A stretch of DNA of 64,000 bases. Origin: Strongylocentrotus purpuratus (Eukaryota; Echinodermata; Echinoidea; Camarodonta; Strongylocentrotidae). Below are positions 10,883 to 21,264 of the stretch, piece after piece. Location of the stretch: NCBI RefSeq assembly GCF_000002235.5, contig NW_022145611.1, positions 22,295,298 through 22,359,297 on the forward strand, given 5' to 3'. A program made the translations under genes and the position numbers. Numbering within the stretch: the first letter of the stretch is position 1; every line of letters starts with the position of its first letter. The notes beneath the pieces were generated by a model. That model was not told the origin of the DNA. It ran no database searches and saw only the letters and a list, made by a program, of their open reading frames with translations.

Positions 10883-11579
10883 TCCGCGTAGAATCAGTTC
10901 ACAGAAAGGTAGATGCGTAGTACATTCAATCTGTGAATAGCTCAGTATTGACTATCATTTCCAATTAAAGCTTGTAGTTGATGGATTGTGTTTGTGGGGC
11001 TTGATTTCTAGCACCCAATCTCGATGACAGCTTTTTTCTCTGGATATTCATAGTAATTTTTTTTTTTCATAAGATTTTATTTTTTATTTTTCTGGCTCAT
11101 CAGATTTATTCCGATATACTTCTATTCAGTTAGAGAGTTGCATTTTCTATGTGTTTAATGGTAGATATATATTTTTATTCATGAATATGTTTGTAGACAG
11201 CTACATCATATTATAACTTAAAGAAACGAAAAAAGCCATAACTATACGAAACTCGACATGTAGAATTGTTAATACCTTGTCATCACTAGAATGTATCCAT
11301 ATTTTGTATCGTATTTGTTGTTATTGTAATCTATGTCCGAGCCTTATTTGACATGTGAGCAAAACAAGTAGCCATGTTGAACGTACATTATTTTGACGAT
11401 TAAATACGTTGAAGTAAATTGAATAAAACAATGCAAAACAAAGGACAAGAGCAGTGAGTTAACGAGATTAAATATAAATCATTTAGATAGAGCTATATTA
11501 GGAAAACACATGTAACATATTATACAGTTCACAAAAACGATGTCCCGCCTCCTCCGCAGCCCCCCTCCCCCCCCCAAAA

Positions 11580-11716
11580 AAAAGGAAAAACGCATTTAAT
11601 TATGTTAAATTATTTTCGTTCAATGTACTTACCTTGTTAGGCGCCTTGAGCATCTCTTGGGGTGGATATGTGCGCATTATAAATGTTGTTATTATTATTA
11701 TTTATTATTAATAGGT
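11580..11716 (+). mobile_element. LINE/SINE 3' tail remnant
   Basis: Reads TTAGGCGCCTTGAGCATC, then GTGCGCATTATAAATG and a TTATTATT tail. This GCGC-TATAAATG-(ATT)n layout is a common 3' end of non-LTR elements in marine invertebrates. No reverse transcriptase frame is attached. Confidence 0.5.
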
Positions 11717-11869
11717 GTCACCGCTTTCATTGTGGTGAGTGGACCAGGACATACGTCACAATATTCACATCGTGTGTGGAGTTTTCCATAATCTAACGTC
11801 ATGGACCAAAATAGAACTACACGTCATGTTTCTCGGCAAAAAAAAAAAACAAATAGAGGAAGCAAGAGA

Positions 11870-12085
11870 GAGGGTAGTGCATGAGAGGAGTTAAAGAGAG
11901 ATAGATAGAGAGATAGACAGAGACAGAGAGAGACAGACAGAGAGAGAGAGAGAGAGTGAGTGAGAGAGAGATAGAGATAGAGAGAGAAAGAGACATAGAG
12001 ACATGCAGATCAGAGATAGACAGACATACGTAAAAAAACAGAGAGACAGAGAGAGACATAGAGGGAGAGAGATAAAAAGAGATAC
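11870..12085. repeat. (AG)n/(ACAG)n purine tract
   Basis: About 210 bp of AG, GAGACAGA and GATA units. Equivalent tracts are at 15355-15545 and 17815-18010. Apparent Ser/Leu-rich frames on the other strand are low-complexity artefacts. Confidence 0.93.
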
Positions 12086-12289
12086 GACAGTGTGGCTCTC
12101 TTGGTTCAGGATGAAAGGCCCTAAGCGAGTGTGTCCTGCGAAGTAGTACTTTGTGCCTTATTTGAGTATATCCCTTAAGATGGATGGATGCACTATCATC
12201 ATACAAATGTTATAATTTGCATTCATATTTGGCGGAGTTTTCCTATAGATAGTCCGAGAAATAGTTATGGTAGTAATTTTATGAGAGGT

Positions 12290-12445
12290 TTAAGAGCGGC
12301 AAGGTCGGGAATAATAGTTTAATACTGTCGAGGCAGTGAACCGCAAATAAAGCATGGGCCAATATTATGTTAGCATACTGTGTGAACGTGTTTGCATAAA
12401 ATTTTGCACAATATCTGGGCTCTATCCCACGTTGCATCATTCTTA

Positions 12446-12500
<55 letters not shown>

Positions 12501-12670
12501 TACACATACAAGTCCGCTAGACATCAGTTAAAATCATGGAGAACGTCACATTGATTTTCGTTTACAAAATTCATCCTTTACTAAATTAAAAATGGTATAC
12601 AAGCAACTTTGTTTCATACAGGGAACGCCGTGTAACCAAAACAAATTAATACGAATTACGGGCAGAGGAT
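12290..12670. repeat. Local duplication, copy 2, with (CT)n tract
   Basis: Second copy of 9361-9700. It contains a pure (CT)n run at about 12455-12497 where copy 1 has only a few bases. It follows directly on copy A. Confidence 0.85.
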
Positions 12671-13187
12671 TTTTGTATATTCAGATCTTTCTTTTAATGA
12701 TAACTTCAAAATCATATGTCACTTTTTTATATCATTATGCCTCACTGGAATTAGTATATGAATACAGATATATATATAGATATATAGATACTGCATTACA
12801 AGTACTTATTAAACTCTATCAAATATATAAAATAATAATAACGATAATAAATTCAGGAAGACTACTTAAATTTTTGCTGTACATTATACTAAACCTAACT
12901 ACATAGTACATAATTTCTCAAATTATTGTTCAAAGATAATTACATTATTAGCTCAATTCGCTTAGAATCGACATTATGGAGACTTTAATAGTCTGCACTA
13001 TAAATCTACATATCTCAGACATAAGGCAGCACTGCATTGATGTAAAGAAGAATACACATTTTTCATGTCAATGAAAAAAGGGAATAAATATTTCAAAAAA
13101 CTCGAGTTCTGCGCTGCTGTATGATAACAAACATCAATCACAAAACTCTTTGCTGTTTACTATACTAATATACATTTCAAAACTGTA
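12671..13187. other. Intergenic, nothing recognised
   Basis: AT-rich sequence with short TATAGA repeats near 12770-12790. No exon, RNA gene or element is visible. Confidence 0.5.
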
Positions 13188-13441
13188 TTATACATGCAGT
13201 GTGTATTGTTTGTATAGTTCAGCCGCGTTATTTTCTCGATTGTCAGCCACATAATGAATTCGTTGGTCTCTTCGAGGAATCATGAATTGGTTTCCTCTTG
13301 AATGCAGTCTATTTTGAACGATCCAATCGGGGTCGTTTTTAGACGGAGATATGACTTTTGTGGGGTATCCCCATGCAGGAATTATGTTAGCAAACGGGAA
13401 TTGTTCAGAACTTTGTCGGCAAATAGCAAAAAATGATTTTG
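13188..13441 (-). other. Candidate C-terminal exon or 3' UTR frame next to the second tail exon
   Basis: Just 3' of the TM/PPxY exon at 13617 there is a minus-strand frame whose last 75 or so codons look protein-like rather than low-complexity. It includes FANIIPAWGYPTKVISPS, NDPDWIVQNRLHSRGNQF, IPRRDQRIHYVADNREN and ELYKQYTLHV before TAA at 13188. It could be an alternative cytoplasmic tail with Tyr motifs, or coincidence in the 3' UTR. An AAAG acceptor is possible near 13424, but it is weak and gives phase 2, not the phase 1 used by the other tails. Confidence 0.25.
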
Positions 13442-13616
13442 ACAAAGCCGCCCCCCCTCCAAAAAAAAATGGTCTAGTGACACCCTTGCACGTAGTCCAC
13501 AAATAGAAAATGATGGTAGAAAAATTTGTTTGTTGTAGAAATACAAAGGAATTGTTCCTCCTAGCTAAAACGAAGCTACGAAACTCAGCCAATTATTATA
13601 GAATCAGATACTGGAA

Positions 13617-14026
13617 CTATTTTGGTTCATCCGTACGATACTTTTCATAAGAATCCTCCGGATTGATGGCTTGATTGTAAGCTGGTGGTACCATTTCTAG
13701 AGGATACAGTGGAACGGATGTCTTTGGATATCCAGGACCTGTCGAATAAGTTCCTTCACCGGGTTGGGTATAAGATGATAACGCGTGGTTGGTAGCAGCT
13801 TGATCGTTACTCGCAGCATGGTGAGCTTGGGTAGCAATCACGGCCTGTCTTTCCCGTTCCTCATTTCTAGCTTTATTTCTCATCCAATGACGGTAACATA
13901 AGTAGATCATTCCTATACTGAATAGCACGCCAATTACAGCACATGAAATCCATATCACACTGATGGTAGACAAGGAGGAAGAGGATGTCCCACTAGTACT
14001 ACCATAACTGGTTCGAATGCGTCTCA
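13617..14026 (-). CDS. Terminal exon of a second receptor: TM helix and PPxY tail
   Basis: Acceptor TATATACAG at 14027, phase 1, stop at 13617. It encodes a Ser/Thr-rich juxtamembrane stalk (SYGSTSGTSSSSLST), a helix from ISVIWISCAV to GMIYLCY, then HWMRNKAR as stop-transfer. The tail of about 90 residues has a basic/acidic start, a Gln/Ala/His-rich part, several Tyr (SSYTQ, GTYST, DSYEKY) and VPPAYNQ, a PPxY motif. It is unrelated in sequence to the tail at 1621-1982 but has the same layout. The nearest compatible upstream exon is the leader at 16655-16745. Confidence 0.75.
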
Positions 14027-14036
14027 CTGTATATAC

Positions 14037-15755
14037 AACAAAAGAGTACCATAGCTATGATGATAATTATACATGTGGATGGATTTATAAAGCACTTTTC
14101 ATGGGGATACGAAGCGTATACTGCCATATACACATCACAGGTTCCGGCGACAATAAATCGTACCACAGTTTAATTCCCAACACTATCCAAATTTTGAACT
14201 TCAACCATGGACTCAACACTATACCTAACCATAACCCTAGACTTAACCATGTCATTATTTTTGACGAATCAAAGCCTAGAGCGTAATCAATTAATCCAAT
14301 CGAGCAATTTTGAATAACATGCAGCAATCTATAATGAACCAAAAGTATTTGTAGGCCTATATCGTTCAGACAAACCATTTTTTAAATAAAACTCATATGC
14401 TATAGTAATAAGGTTAACTTTTCCTGTCCCTGTCATTCCTGTGGTTGCATGATCTATATTTTTCAAATTTTTGTTGTTGTTAATACGCATTTTCTATAAT
14501 GTCAGATGATAATTAGTAATACTAAAATCGGTGATGATGAGGAGAATGATGTTGATGATGATTATGATGGTTATGATGATAACAATGATACAAGTAATTA
14601 TAACAATAATTATACCAATGATAACAATAATAACAACAGCAATAATAACAATACAAATAATAATAATAACAACAACAATAATAATAATAATAATAATAAT
14701 AATACCATTATTATTATTATAATGATAATAATGATAATAATGATCATAATAATACTATAATCATTATAATGATAATATTAATACTATAATGATTATAATG
14801 ATAATAATTCCGCGTAGAATCAGTTCACAGAAAGGTAGATGCGTAGTACATTCAATCTGTGAATAGCTCAGTATTGACTATCATTTCCAATTAAAGCTTG
14901 TAGTTGATGGATTGTGTTTGTGAAACTTAATTTCTAGCACTCGATCTTGATGACAGCTTTTTACTCTGGATATTCAAAGTAACAAGTTTATTTCTTTCGA
15001 TTTTATTTTTTATTTTTCTCGCTCCTATTTTGCTTGAAAGTTGCATTTTTTTAAATTGAAAAATATGCTTGAAGACAGCTACATCATATAACTTAAAGAA
15101 ACGAAACAAGCCATAACCATACGAAACTCGACATGTAATACCTTGTCATCACCAGAATGTATCCATATTTTGTATCTTATTTTTAAAATAAATGTAATCA
15201 ATGTCTGAGCCTTTATTTGACACGTGAGGAAATACGTCACAATATTGGATCGTGGAAAATCACACCGTATGTGGAGCTTTCCACAATCTAACGTCATGGA
15301 CCAAAATAGAACTACACGTCATGTTTCTCGGCAAAAAACAAAAACAAATAGAGGAAGCAAGAGAGAGGGTAGTGCATGAGAGGAGTGAAAGAGAGATAGA
15401 GAGATAGGGAGAGAGAGAGAGAGAGACAGACAGAGACAGACAGAGAGAGACAGAGAGACATGCATAGAGAGAGAGAGAGAGACAGACAGACAGAAAAACA
15501 GAGAGAAAGAGAGAAAGAGAGAGAGAGAGTGAGAGAGATAAAAAGAGATAAGACAGAGTGGCTCTCACGATGAAAGGCCCTAAGGGAGCGTGTCTTGCGA
15601 AGTAGTAATACTGCTTATTTGAGTATATCCCTTGAGATGGATGGGTTGCACTATCATCATACAAATGTTATAATTTTCATTCATATTTGGCGGAGTTTTC
15701 CTGTAGATCGTTCGAGAAATAGTTATGGTAGTAATTTTATGAGAGGTTTACGAAA
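14037..15755. repeat. Local duplicated unit, copy B
   Basis: Second copy of the unit in 10199-12290, beginning CAACAAAAGAGTACCATAGC and ending at GAGAGGTTTA near 15748. It lies between the second tail exon and its probable leader exon, i.e. within that gene's intron. It contains microsatellites at 14520-14812 and 15355-15545. No exon is seen. Confidence 0.88.
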
Positions 15756-15959
15756 GTGGTCGACGCAATTATTTCTTCGTTTCCTTAAAGATCCTTGGAA
15801 GATAGTTCATTGTATTTTCTTTCTCTATCCTCTGTCTCTACTTTTCTCAATATATTTCCTCTCAAGTCCAATTTCCTGAATCTTGTACTTTTTTCCCCAG
15901 TTATTTGTTAATATTTCTACTTTCTTGTCTTTCATGTCCCATGTTATCTATTCACAGTT

Positions 15960-16316
15960 TCTCCTCTTTCATTCCTCGACTCCACTGTCTCCTGGCTTAA
16001 TATTTCCTACTTGTCTTCTCCTCCTTATCCTCCTTTTACGACATTTAAACGCTAATATCTTCCAAGTTCCTTCGCTCGGCCGTTCCCTAAATATTTCTAT
16101 TTCATACCATTTTTTATTTACACCTATAATATTGTTCCAAAGTTCTCCTCTATTTCTCCCATCTGAATAATTCATCTTTTTTCCGTCCACAGGTTGAAAG
16201 AAAACGGTGTTCAGGTTTGACATAGTACAGAGGGTGTCAATTCCCTGTTGGCCCCGTTCTTGAATCCTTGATTCAGGCAAGGCACAAATTTGAAACCTGA
16301 TGTATGATATAAAATA
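15960..16316 (-). other. Unassigned minus-strand open frame, possible exon
   Basis: An open frame of about 115 codons includes CALPESRIQERGQQGIDTL, FFQPVDGKKMNYSDG, ELWNNIIGVNKKWYEIEI and SEGTWKILAFKC, then an Arg/Lys-rich run. Part of it looks like a globular ectodomain, but the DNA is purine-biased and no acceptor gives the phase 1 entry that the leader exon at 16655 needs. I cannot assign a family. It could be an exon of the second gene in another isoform, or chance. Confidence 0.25.
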
Positions 16317-16654
16317 CTATGTTTATTACTATGTGCTCTTTCATACATGTTCATCTCGAGGAGCACGGATCTCTAACACTACGAGATGTCTCCAATGACC
16401 CTAAATAATATGACGAGCTATTCAATTTACCTGTCATCTATGATAGCATGGCATGGATAGAATCCATCTTGCATGCGTTAGTTTTGCTATGTCGGATGTA
16501 CCTTGCACCAGATGTTGAGTTGTTAAGCTTTAAGAGCAATTTTAATTCATGTATGCAGTGTAATGGTCGTTCACTGGTGGCACACCTTAATCACAGCCGA
16601 CGTGAAAATCTAAAACCTATCTGCCCAAGATGAAAATGCAATGTACCATCTTAC

Positions 16655-16745
16655 CTGTTCGGCGAGCTTGACATATTTCCAAGAGGATAGCAAAGTATAT
16701 CAACACCAATAGATGATGGTAGTTATGGCAGCGGGTGATATACAT
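16655..16745 (-). CDS. Leader exon of the second receptor gene
   Basis: ATG at 16745 opens MYITRCHNYHHLLVLIYFAI, continuing LLEICQARRT: a basic/polar start, a hydrophobic core and a plausible cleavage site after CQA. The donor ACAG/GTAAGA at 16654 is strong and leaves phase 1. That matches the acceptor of 13617-14026, and the direct splice gives an uninterrupted 166-residue membrane protein with a very short ectodomain. Intervening ectodomain exons may be missing or unrecognised. Confidence 0.5.
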
Positions 16746-17282
16746 ATCTCAAGATGATAATCTTAACCGCAATGATCCACGCAACATGTAACTAGGAACA
16801 ACCAAACGCCAATGATGTATAACTTTCATTGAGAACCCGTTATCGGACATCTCCAATGCATGGCAGTATGGCGTAGATCAATGCGCATGTGCACGGAAAT
16901 AGCCATTACTCACCCACCCCAGAAAGAGTAAATATCGGATGAACGTGGCTTAAACGTCAATACCATGGATACCAACGTCGATGGAAAAGAGAAGATGTTT
17001 ATTTTAAAAGTATGGATTAGAAAAAAAGCTATGTGTATCATTTCATATTGACCATTGTTTTATGACATCCACCCACTGTCGAGATCTTATCATGTTTCAT
17101 GGTCTGAAGATCTAGCCGATCTATAAAATTATCATAATGCAAGGCAAAAGTGCAGGATTTTTAATGCTGTCAATTAAGTGAATTTGGACATTAAAATCAG
17201 AGGATATTTCTTATACCTTTTTGTTTTTGAGGGGAGTACAATGCCTTAAAATGAAGGTTAAATGTCGTGTTAATAAAATGCA
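16746..17282. other. Upstream of the second leader exon, nothing recognised
   Basis: Non-repetitive sequence 5' of the minus-strand leader exon; it would hold its promoter. No named element is visible. Confidence 0.4.
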
Positions 17283-17871
17283 GTTCACAGAAAGGTAGAT
17301 GCGTAGTAAATTCAGTCTGTGAATAGCTCAGTATTGACTATCATTTCCAATTAAAGCTTGTAGTTGATGGATTGTGTTTGTGAAACTTAATTTCTAGCAC
17401 TCGATCTTGATGACAGCTTTTTTCTCTGGATATTCAAAGTAACAAGTTTATTTCTTTCGATTTTATTATTTTTTTTTCTCGCTCCTATTTTGCTTGAAAG
17501 TTGCATTTTTTTAAATTGAAAAATATGCTTGAAGACAGCTACATCATATAACTTAAAGAAACGAAACAAGCCATAACCATACGAAACTCGACATGTAATA
17601 CCTTGTCATCACCAGAATGTATCCATATTTTGTATCTTATTTTTAAAATAAATGTAATCAATGTCTGAGCCTTTATTTGACACGTGAGGAAATACGTCAC
17701 AATATTGGATCGTGGAAAATCACACCGTATGTGGAGCTTTCCACAATCTAACGTCATGGACCAAAATAGAACTACACGTCATGTTTCTCGGCAAAAAACA
17801 AAAACAAATAGAGGAAGCAAAAGAGAGAGGGTAGTGCATGAGAGGAGTGAAAGAGAGATAGAGAGATAGGC

Positions 17872-17906
<35 letters not shown>

Positions 17907-17937
17907 GACAGGCAGAGAGAGACAGAGAGACATGCAT

Positions 17938-17968
<31 letters not shown>

Positions 17969-18085
17969 AAAAACAGAGAGAAAGAGAGAGAGTGAGAGAG
18001 ATAAAAAGAGATAAGACAGAGTGGCTCTCTTGGTTCACGATGAAAGGCCCTAAGGGAGCGTGTCTTGCGAATTAGTATACTGCTT
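17283..18085. repeat. Local duplicated unit, copy C (partial)
   Basis: Nearly identical to 14822-15615 in copy B (only a few differences across about 480 bp before the AG tract), so the B/C duplication is young. It starts at CAGTTCACAGAAAGGTAGAT and stops after the AG-rich block. Confidence 0.92.
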
Positions 18086-18930
18086 ATTTGAGCAAAAGAG
18101 AGAGGGTAATCATAAAGATATCATGGAAAGGCGTAAAATGCAATTTTTCAAGACCCTTCTTAGACCCCCGAACGCCCCTGAACGTAAGCCAAACACACGA
18201 GCGTAACGAGCTCTGAGTAGTGACGTCACACACTGGACAAACAGCTCAGTGACGGCCGCCTACCGGAGTCGCGTGTCTGCAGCTAGCCAGCCGTGTCCCG
18301 TGTGTGACGTCACAAATATTGACGCTCTACAAAGGACCGCTGAAGGCAGAAAATCTGGATCTCGAAACTAACATTTTTAAGAGTTGATTACTGCGGGCCC
18401 CAAACATATTTTGAAGAGGAGAGTTGTTGTATTTGATCAGTAAGGCTTCCCCTCCGCAATGATATGAGTTTTGCATCAATTCAAAACACTTTTGATTCTT
18501 CGTGTGTCTACTTTAAGTGAAAATTGTGAATTCATTATACACACTATAGGTAAAGCCCTAAGGTTGGAATGAATTTTCTTAACCACTTTCCATTAAATGA
18601 TTGTGACAATCTGATTTATTCTTGATAGAAAAAACATAATTTGAAGAGTCACAGGGATTGATTAATGAAGCTCTGAGAAGATACAAACTCCATCTATAAA
18701 TCATATTGTCACAATCAGTTTATGAAATAAGGCAAAGAAAAATTATTCCAACTTAATGGACAACAGCTTATCAAAGAATGTAGTTCCTTTGGACTATTAT
18801 TGATAACATACGGATTTGTGTTTGAATGATTGCAGCTGCTACATACCCACCCTTCTCTTCGAATCTCCAAAACGTTGTAACCTATACAATTTAGATCAAT
18901 TAATAATATTGTCTTACAGACTATGGACTT
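18086..18930. other. Intergenic, includes a GC-richer inverted repeat
   Basis: Contains the inverted repeat with two TGACGTCA palindromes (18220-18313) inside a GC-rich patch of about 150 bp that stands out from the AT-rich surroundings. ATGATTGTGACAATCTGAT near 18598 and TTGTCACAATCAG near 18707 form another short inverted pair. No gene is seen. Confidence 0.45.
18220..18313. promoter_or_regulatory. Inverted repeat carrying two CRE-type TGACGTCA palindromes
   Basis: GTGACGTCACACAC (18220-18233) and its exact reverse complement (18300-18313) are separated by 66 bases of GC-rich sequence. TGACGTCA is the consensus site of CREB/ATF bZIP factors. Whether this is a promoter or just the remnant of a foldback repeat cannot be told here. 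Confidence 0.4.
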
Positions 18931-18934
18931 TAAA

Positions 18935-18975
18935 CAGCCAATCAGCGCTCGTTATATTCGCGCCTTGTTTCTTTT
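18935..18975. promoter_or_regulatory. CCAAT box plus E2F-like site
   Basis: CAGCCAATCAGCGC (18938-18951) is followed 9 bases later by TTCGCGCC, close to the E2F consensus. CCAAT plus E2F is typical of animal growth-related promoters. No first exon could be tied to it. The NAA20 5' exons are missing upstream of 24967, so this could be their promoter, but nothing connects them. Confidence 0.3.
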
Positions 18976-19078
18976 ACTTTCCGTTTATATTGATCGATTT
19001 CGGCTTTCTGTTTCATTCTTGCGTTTTTACTCTGATGAGTGCAAGTCGAGAAGCTTTATTTATGGTTCTTTCAACGCT

Positions 19079-19200
19079 ATTAGGGACTTTTAGATTCGCA
19101 CGAAGATAATAGGTCTATGCTACGATCGACGTCCTTTTAAAGCACTGCCGTGAATGGAAGTACCACGTATCAGTCCACGCAAATCTAAAAGTCCCTATTC
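19079..19200. repeat. Short hairpin-forming inverted repeat
   Basis: TAGGGACTTTTAGATT at 19082 is repeated in reverse complement as AATCTAAAAGTCCCTA near 19181, with a loop of about 80 bases. Adjoining bases continue the pairing with mismatches. No coding role is seen. Confidence 0.6.
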
Positions 19201-19454
19201 TCAGACTATGGACAACCATTCCCCTTTCTCTATACTTCGACCCCTCTCTATCTCTTATTTCTTCTCCTTCTTTCTTCAAGTCTCTGTCTTTCACCTGTTT
19301 CTTTACCTTTCACACCCGCTCTCCCACCTTAACGCACATAACCAGTATTATATAAATACATAGAAAAAGGATGCGAAGAAATGGATATGAATAGCTTTAT
19401 TTTTCAGGGAAAAAATATTTAGAAATAAAAACAAAACAAAAGAAAAATGTTTGC

Positions 19455-20000
19455 AGGATAACAATAATAAAAATAATAAAAATAATAATAATAATAATGG
19501 TGCTTATAAAGCGCTTTCCACCGAAGTCTCTAAGCGCTATAACAAACAAAATACAATGACAAACAATAATAATTACATATTTAAAAAAAAGAAATTACAA
19601 ATAAACCTAAAAATTACAAGACATATGAAAAATACATCAATGTGAATATTTAATCAGTTAATCTTCAAAAGCTATTTTGAATAAATGTGTCTTAAGACAA
19701 TTTTTGAATTGTATTGGTGGACAGTCTGACAATTTTTGCCATGTAAAGGTAGTTTGTTCCAAAGTTCAGCAGAATCTTTGCAAAAAGAGCGATGACCACA
19801 AGAAAGAGTTGACACCGAAGTATAGACACGAGGTTAAATTGTGAAGATGACCGTATATATAGATTGCGTGAGCATTTGTATTCCTCGATTAGTTCTTGCA
19901 GATAAATTGGTGCCTATTCATGAAAACATTTATAAGTTAAAGCCAAGATTTTGTACATAATGCGGTACATCACCTAACATAATTATCCCAGGGGTTGTAA
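19455..20000 (-). mobile_element. LINE 3' end with reverse transcriptase C-terminal remnant
   Basis: Read on the minus strand, the block ends in GCGCTTTATAAGCACCATT plus an ATT repeat tail (19458-19500). Upstream of this, frame-broken codons read APIYLQELIEEY, then GHRSFCKDSAELWNKLPLH and a lysine-rich end. That is the recognisable C-terminus of CR1/L2/Jockey-type polymerases (PxYLxEL, RxFxxxAxxLWNxLP). Several frameshifts and stops make it a dead fragment. Confidence 0.7.
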
Positions 20001-20841
20001 CCATTGTCAACAGATGAAAGAGTAAGAAGGAGTCAGGCAAGCTTATGCTTTCATTACCATTTTGTTGACGAGATACATGTCATTTGACCAGCCTAGTTTA
20101 CTTTAAAGCGAGGTAGAATTTAGAGAGAGAAAACAGGATTTTAGAAAAAGGCCAAACGAGAAGATGACGAAATAGGGAAAGAGAAGAAAAGAAGAGGAAA
20201 AGGAAATAGGAAGAGAATAATATTAAATTGAAATTGAAAAGTGTGAGAGAAGACGAAAGAAGAGAGAGATGTGGGATGCACAAAATTGGGAACACCAAAT
20301 TCGATTTACCAAACATTCCATGTTATTTGACAAGGAATAGAAAACGCTTGAAACCAATAGTTTATAGATACATAAATGATCGACTCAAGAGACAATATAG
20401 GCAAATATACATAGGTAAATAAAAGCAGATTTAGAAAGAAGTATGTCCAAACAATTCACTAGTTGCTTGTTATAGAAAATGCTTTCCATCGGTACAATTT
20501 TGTCAATTTAGAAGAGAAAAAAAACGGTAAATAATATTTAAACACTCGATAATTGTGTAGATATCTTTAAAGGTTACCCGAGCTAAAACAGGTGCCGTCT
20601 TTATGGTGTCGTCCATTTAATCCCTCTATAGACTATAACTCCAGTCATACGTTATTGAAGAGTTTGCAAATAATAGAAAACGACTGTTCATGTAAAAGCA
20701 AAGTCAGACTTGTAGTGCGTCTAAATGAGAGACCGCCGCGTTAATTTTGTCTGAAATATTTTTTTTCTTTCTCAACACAAATTCCACATTTTCCAGATAC
20801 ATTCTCTCATCAGTTGTGGACACAAGCCTGTCGGTCTTTGA
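20001..20841. other. Intergenic / 3' flank of the third tail exon
   Basis: Purine-rich stretch at 20110-20270, otherwise plain. It would contain the 3' UTR of the minus-strand gene ending at 20842. Nothing else was recognised. Confidence 0.4.
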
Positions 20842-21248
20842 TTACTTCTCCTCCGTCTTTTGACCATCCACGGTGCCCGTGACCGTCTCGTAAGATGGTG
20901 GTAGTGATTCAGTAGAAGCTGATTGAGTCGTCACTTGTGTAGGTCCTCGATCGGATTCGGTCTGTACCGCAGAATCCTTTTTGACTGGAGCACTCTTTCC
21001 CTGAGCATTACAGCCCGTCAGTATACCAGACTTCTCTTGTTCCTTTTTCTCAATCGCTAGAGCCAGCTTCTCCTTTGGATTGTCCCCCGATTTGCAACAG
21101 CAAAATACTACAGCTATCAGTACAATTATGCACAATGGTGGGATTAAGAAAACGAGCAAAGTGGTACTGTGCGAGGACGATGATGATGACGACGATGATG
21201 ATCCGTGATGTCCTCCAGTGTGCGAGATCCGTGTTCCTCCAAATGAAC
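20842..21248 (-). CDS. Terminal exon of a third receptor: TM helix and PPxY tail
   Basis: Acceptor TTTCGTACAG at 21249, phase 1, stop at 20842. It encodes a Gly/His/Ser stalk with ten consecutive Ser, a helix from TTLLVFLIPPLCI to VFCCC, then KSGDNPKEK. The tail of about 80 residues has a Lys/Glu-rich part and ends with ESLPPSYETV and TEEK. LPPSYE/D is shared with the first tail (LPPSYD); the rest is unrelated. No leader or ectodomain exon was found on the minus strand up to 24.9 kb, so the 5' part is outside what I can see. Confidence 0.75.
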
Positions 21249-21264
21249 CTGTACGAAAGAGCAC

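Larger units (their letters stand above)
10199..12290. repeat. Local duplicated unit, copy A
   Basis: Shares with copies B (14037-15755) and C (17283-18085) a series of blocks: a segment with CCTAACCATAACCCTAGACTT, an (ATG/AAT)n microsatellite, a block starting CAGTTCACAGAAAGGTAGAT, and an (AG)n-rich block followed by a GATGAAAGGCCCTAAG motif. Between the blocks, copy A carries a private insertion that includes a LINE-type tail at 11580-11715. No gene is seen; an apparent minus-strand frame at 10248-10598 recurs in copy B only because the DNA is duplicated. Confidence 0.85.

Noticed and set aside
10576..14760. Ile-, Asn- and Asp-rich frames over trinucleotide repeats
   Set aside because: Pure microsatellite translation.
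11817..18038. Ser/Leu-rich minus-strand frames over the AG tracts
   Set aside because: Low-complexity translation of CT repeats in the duplicated units.
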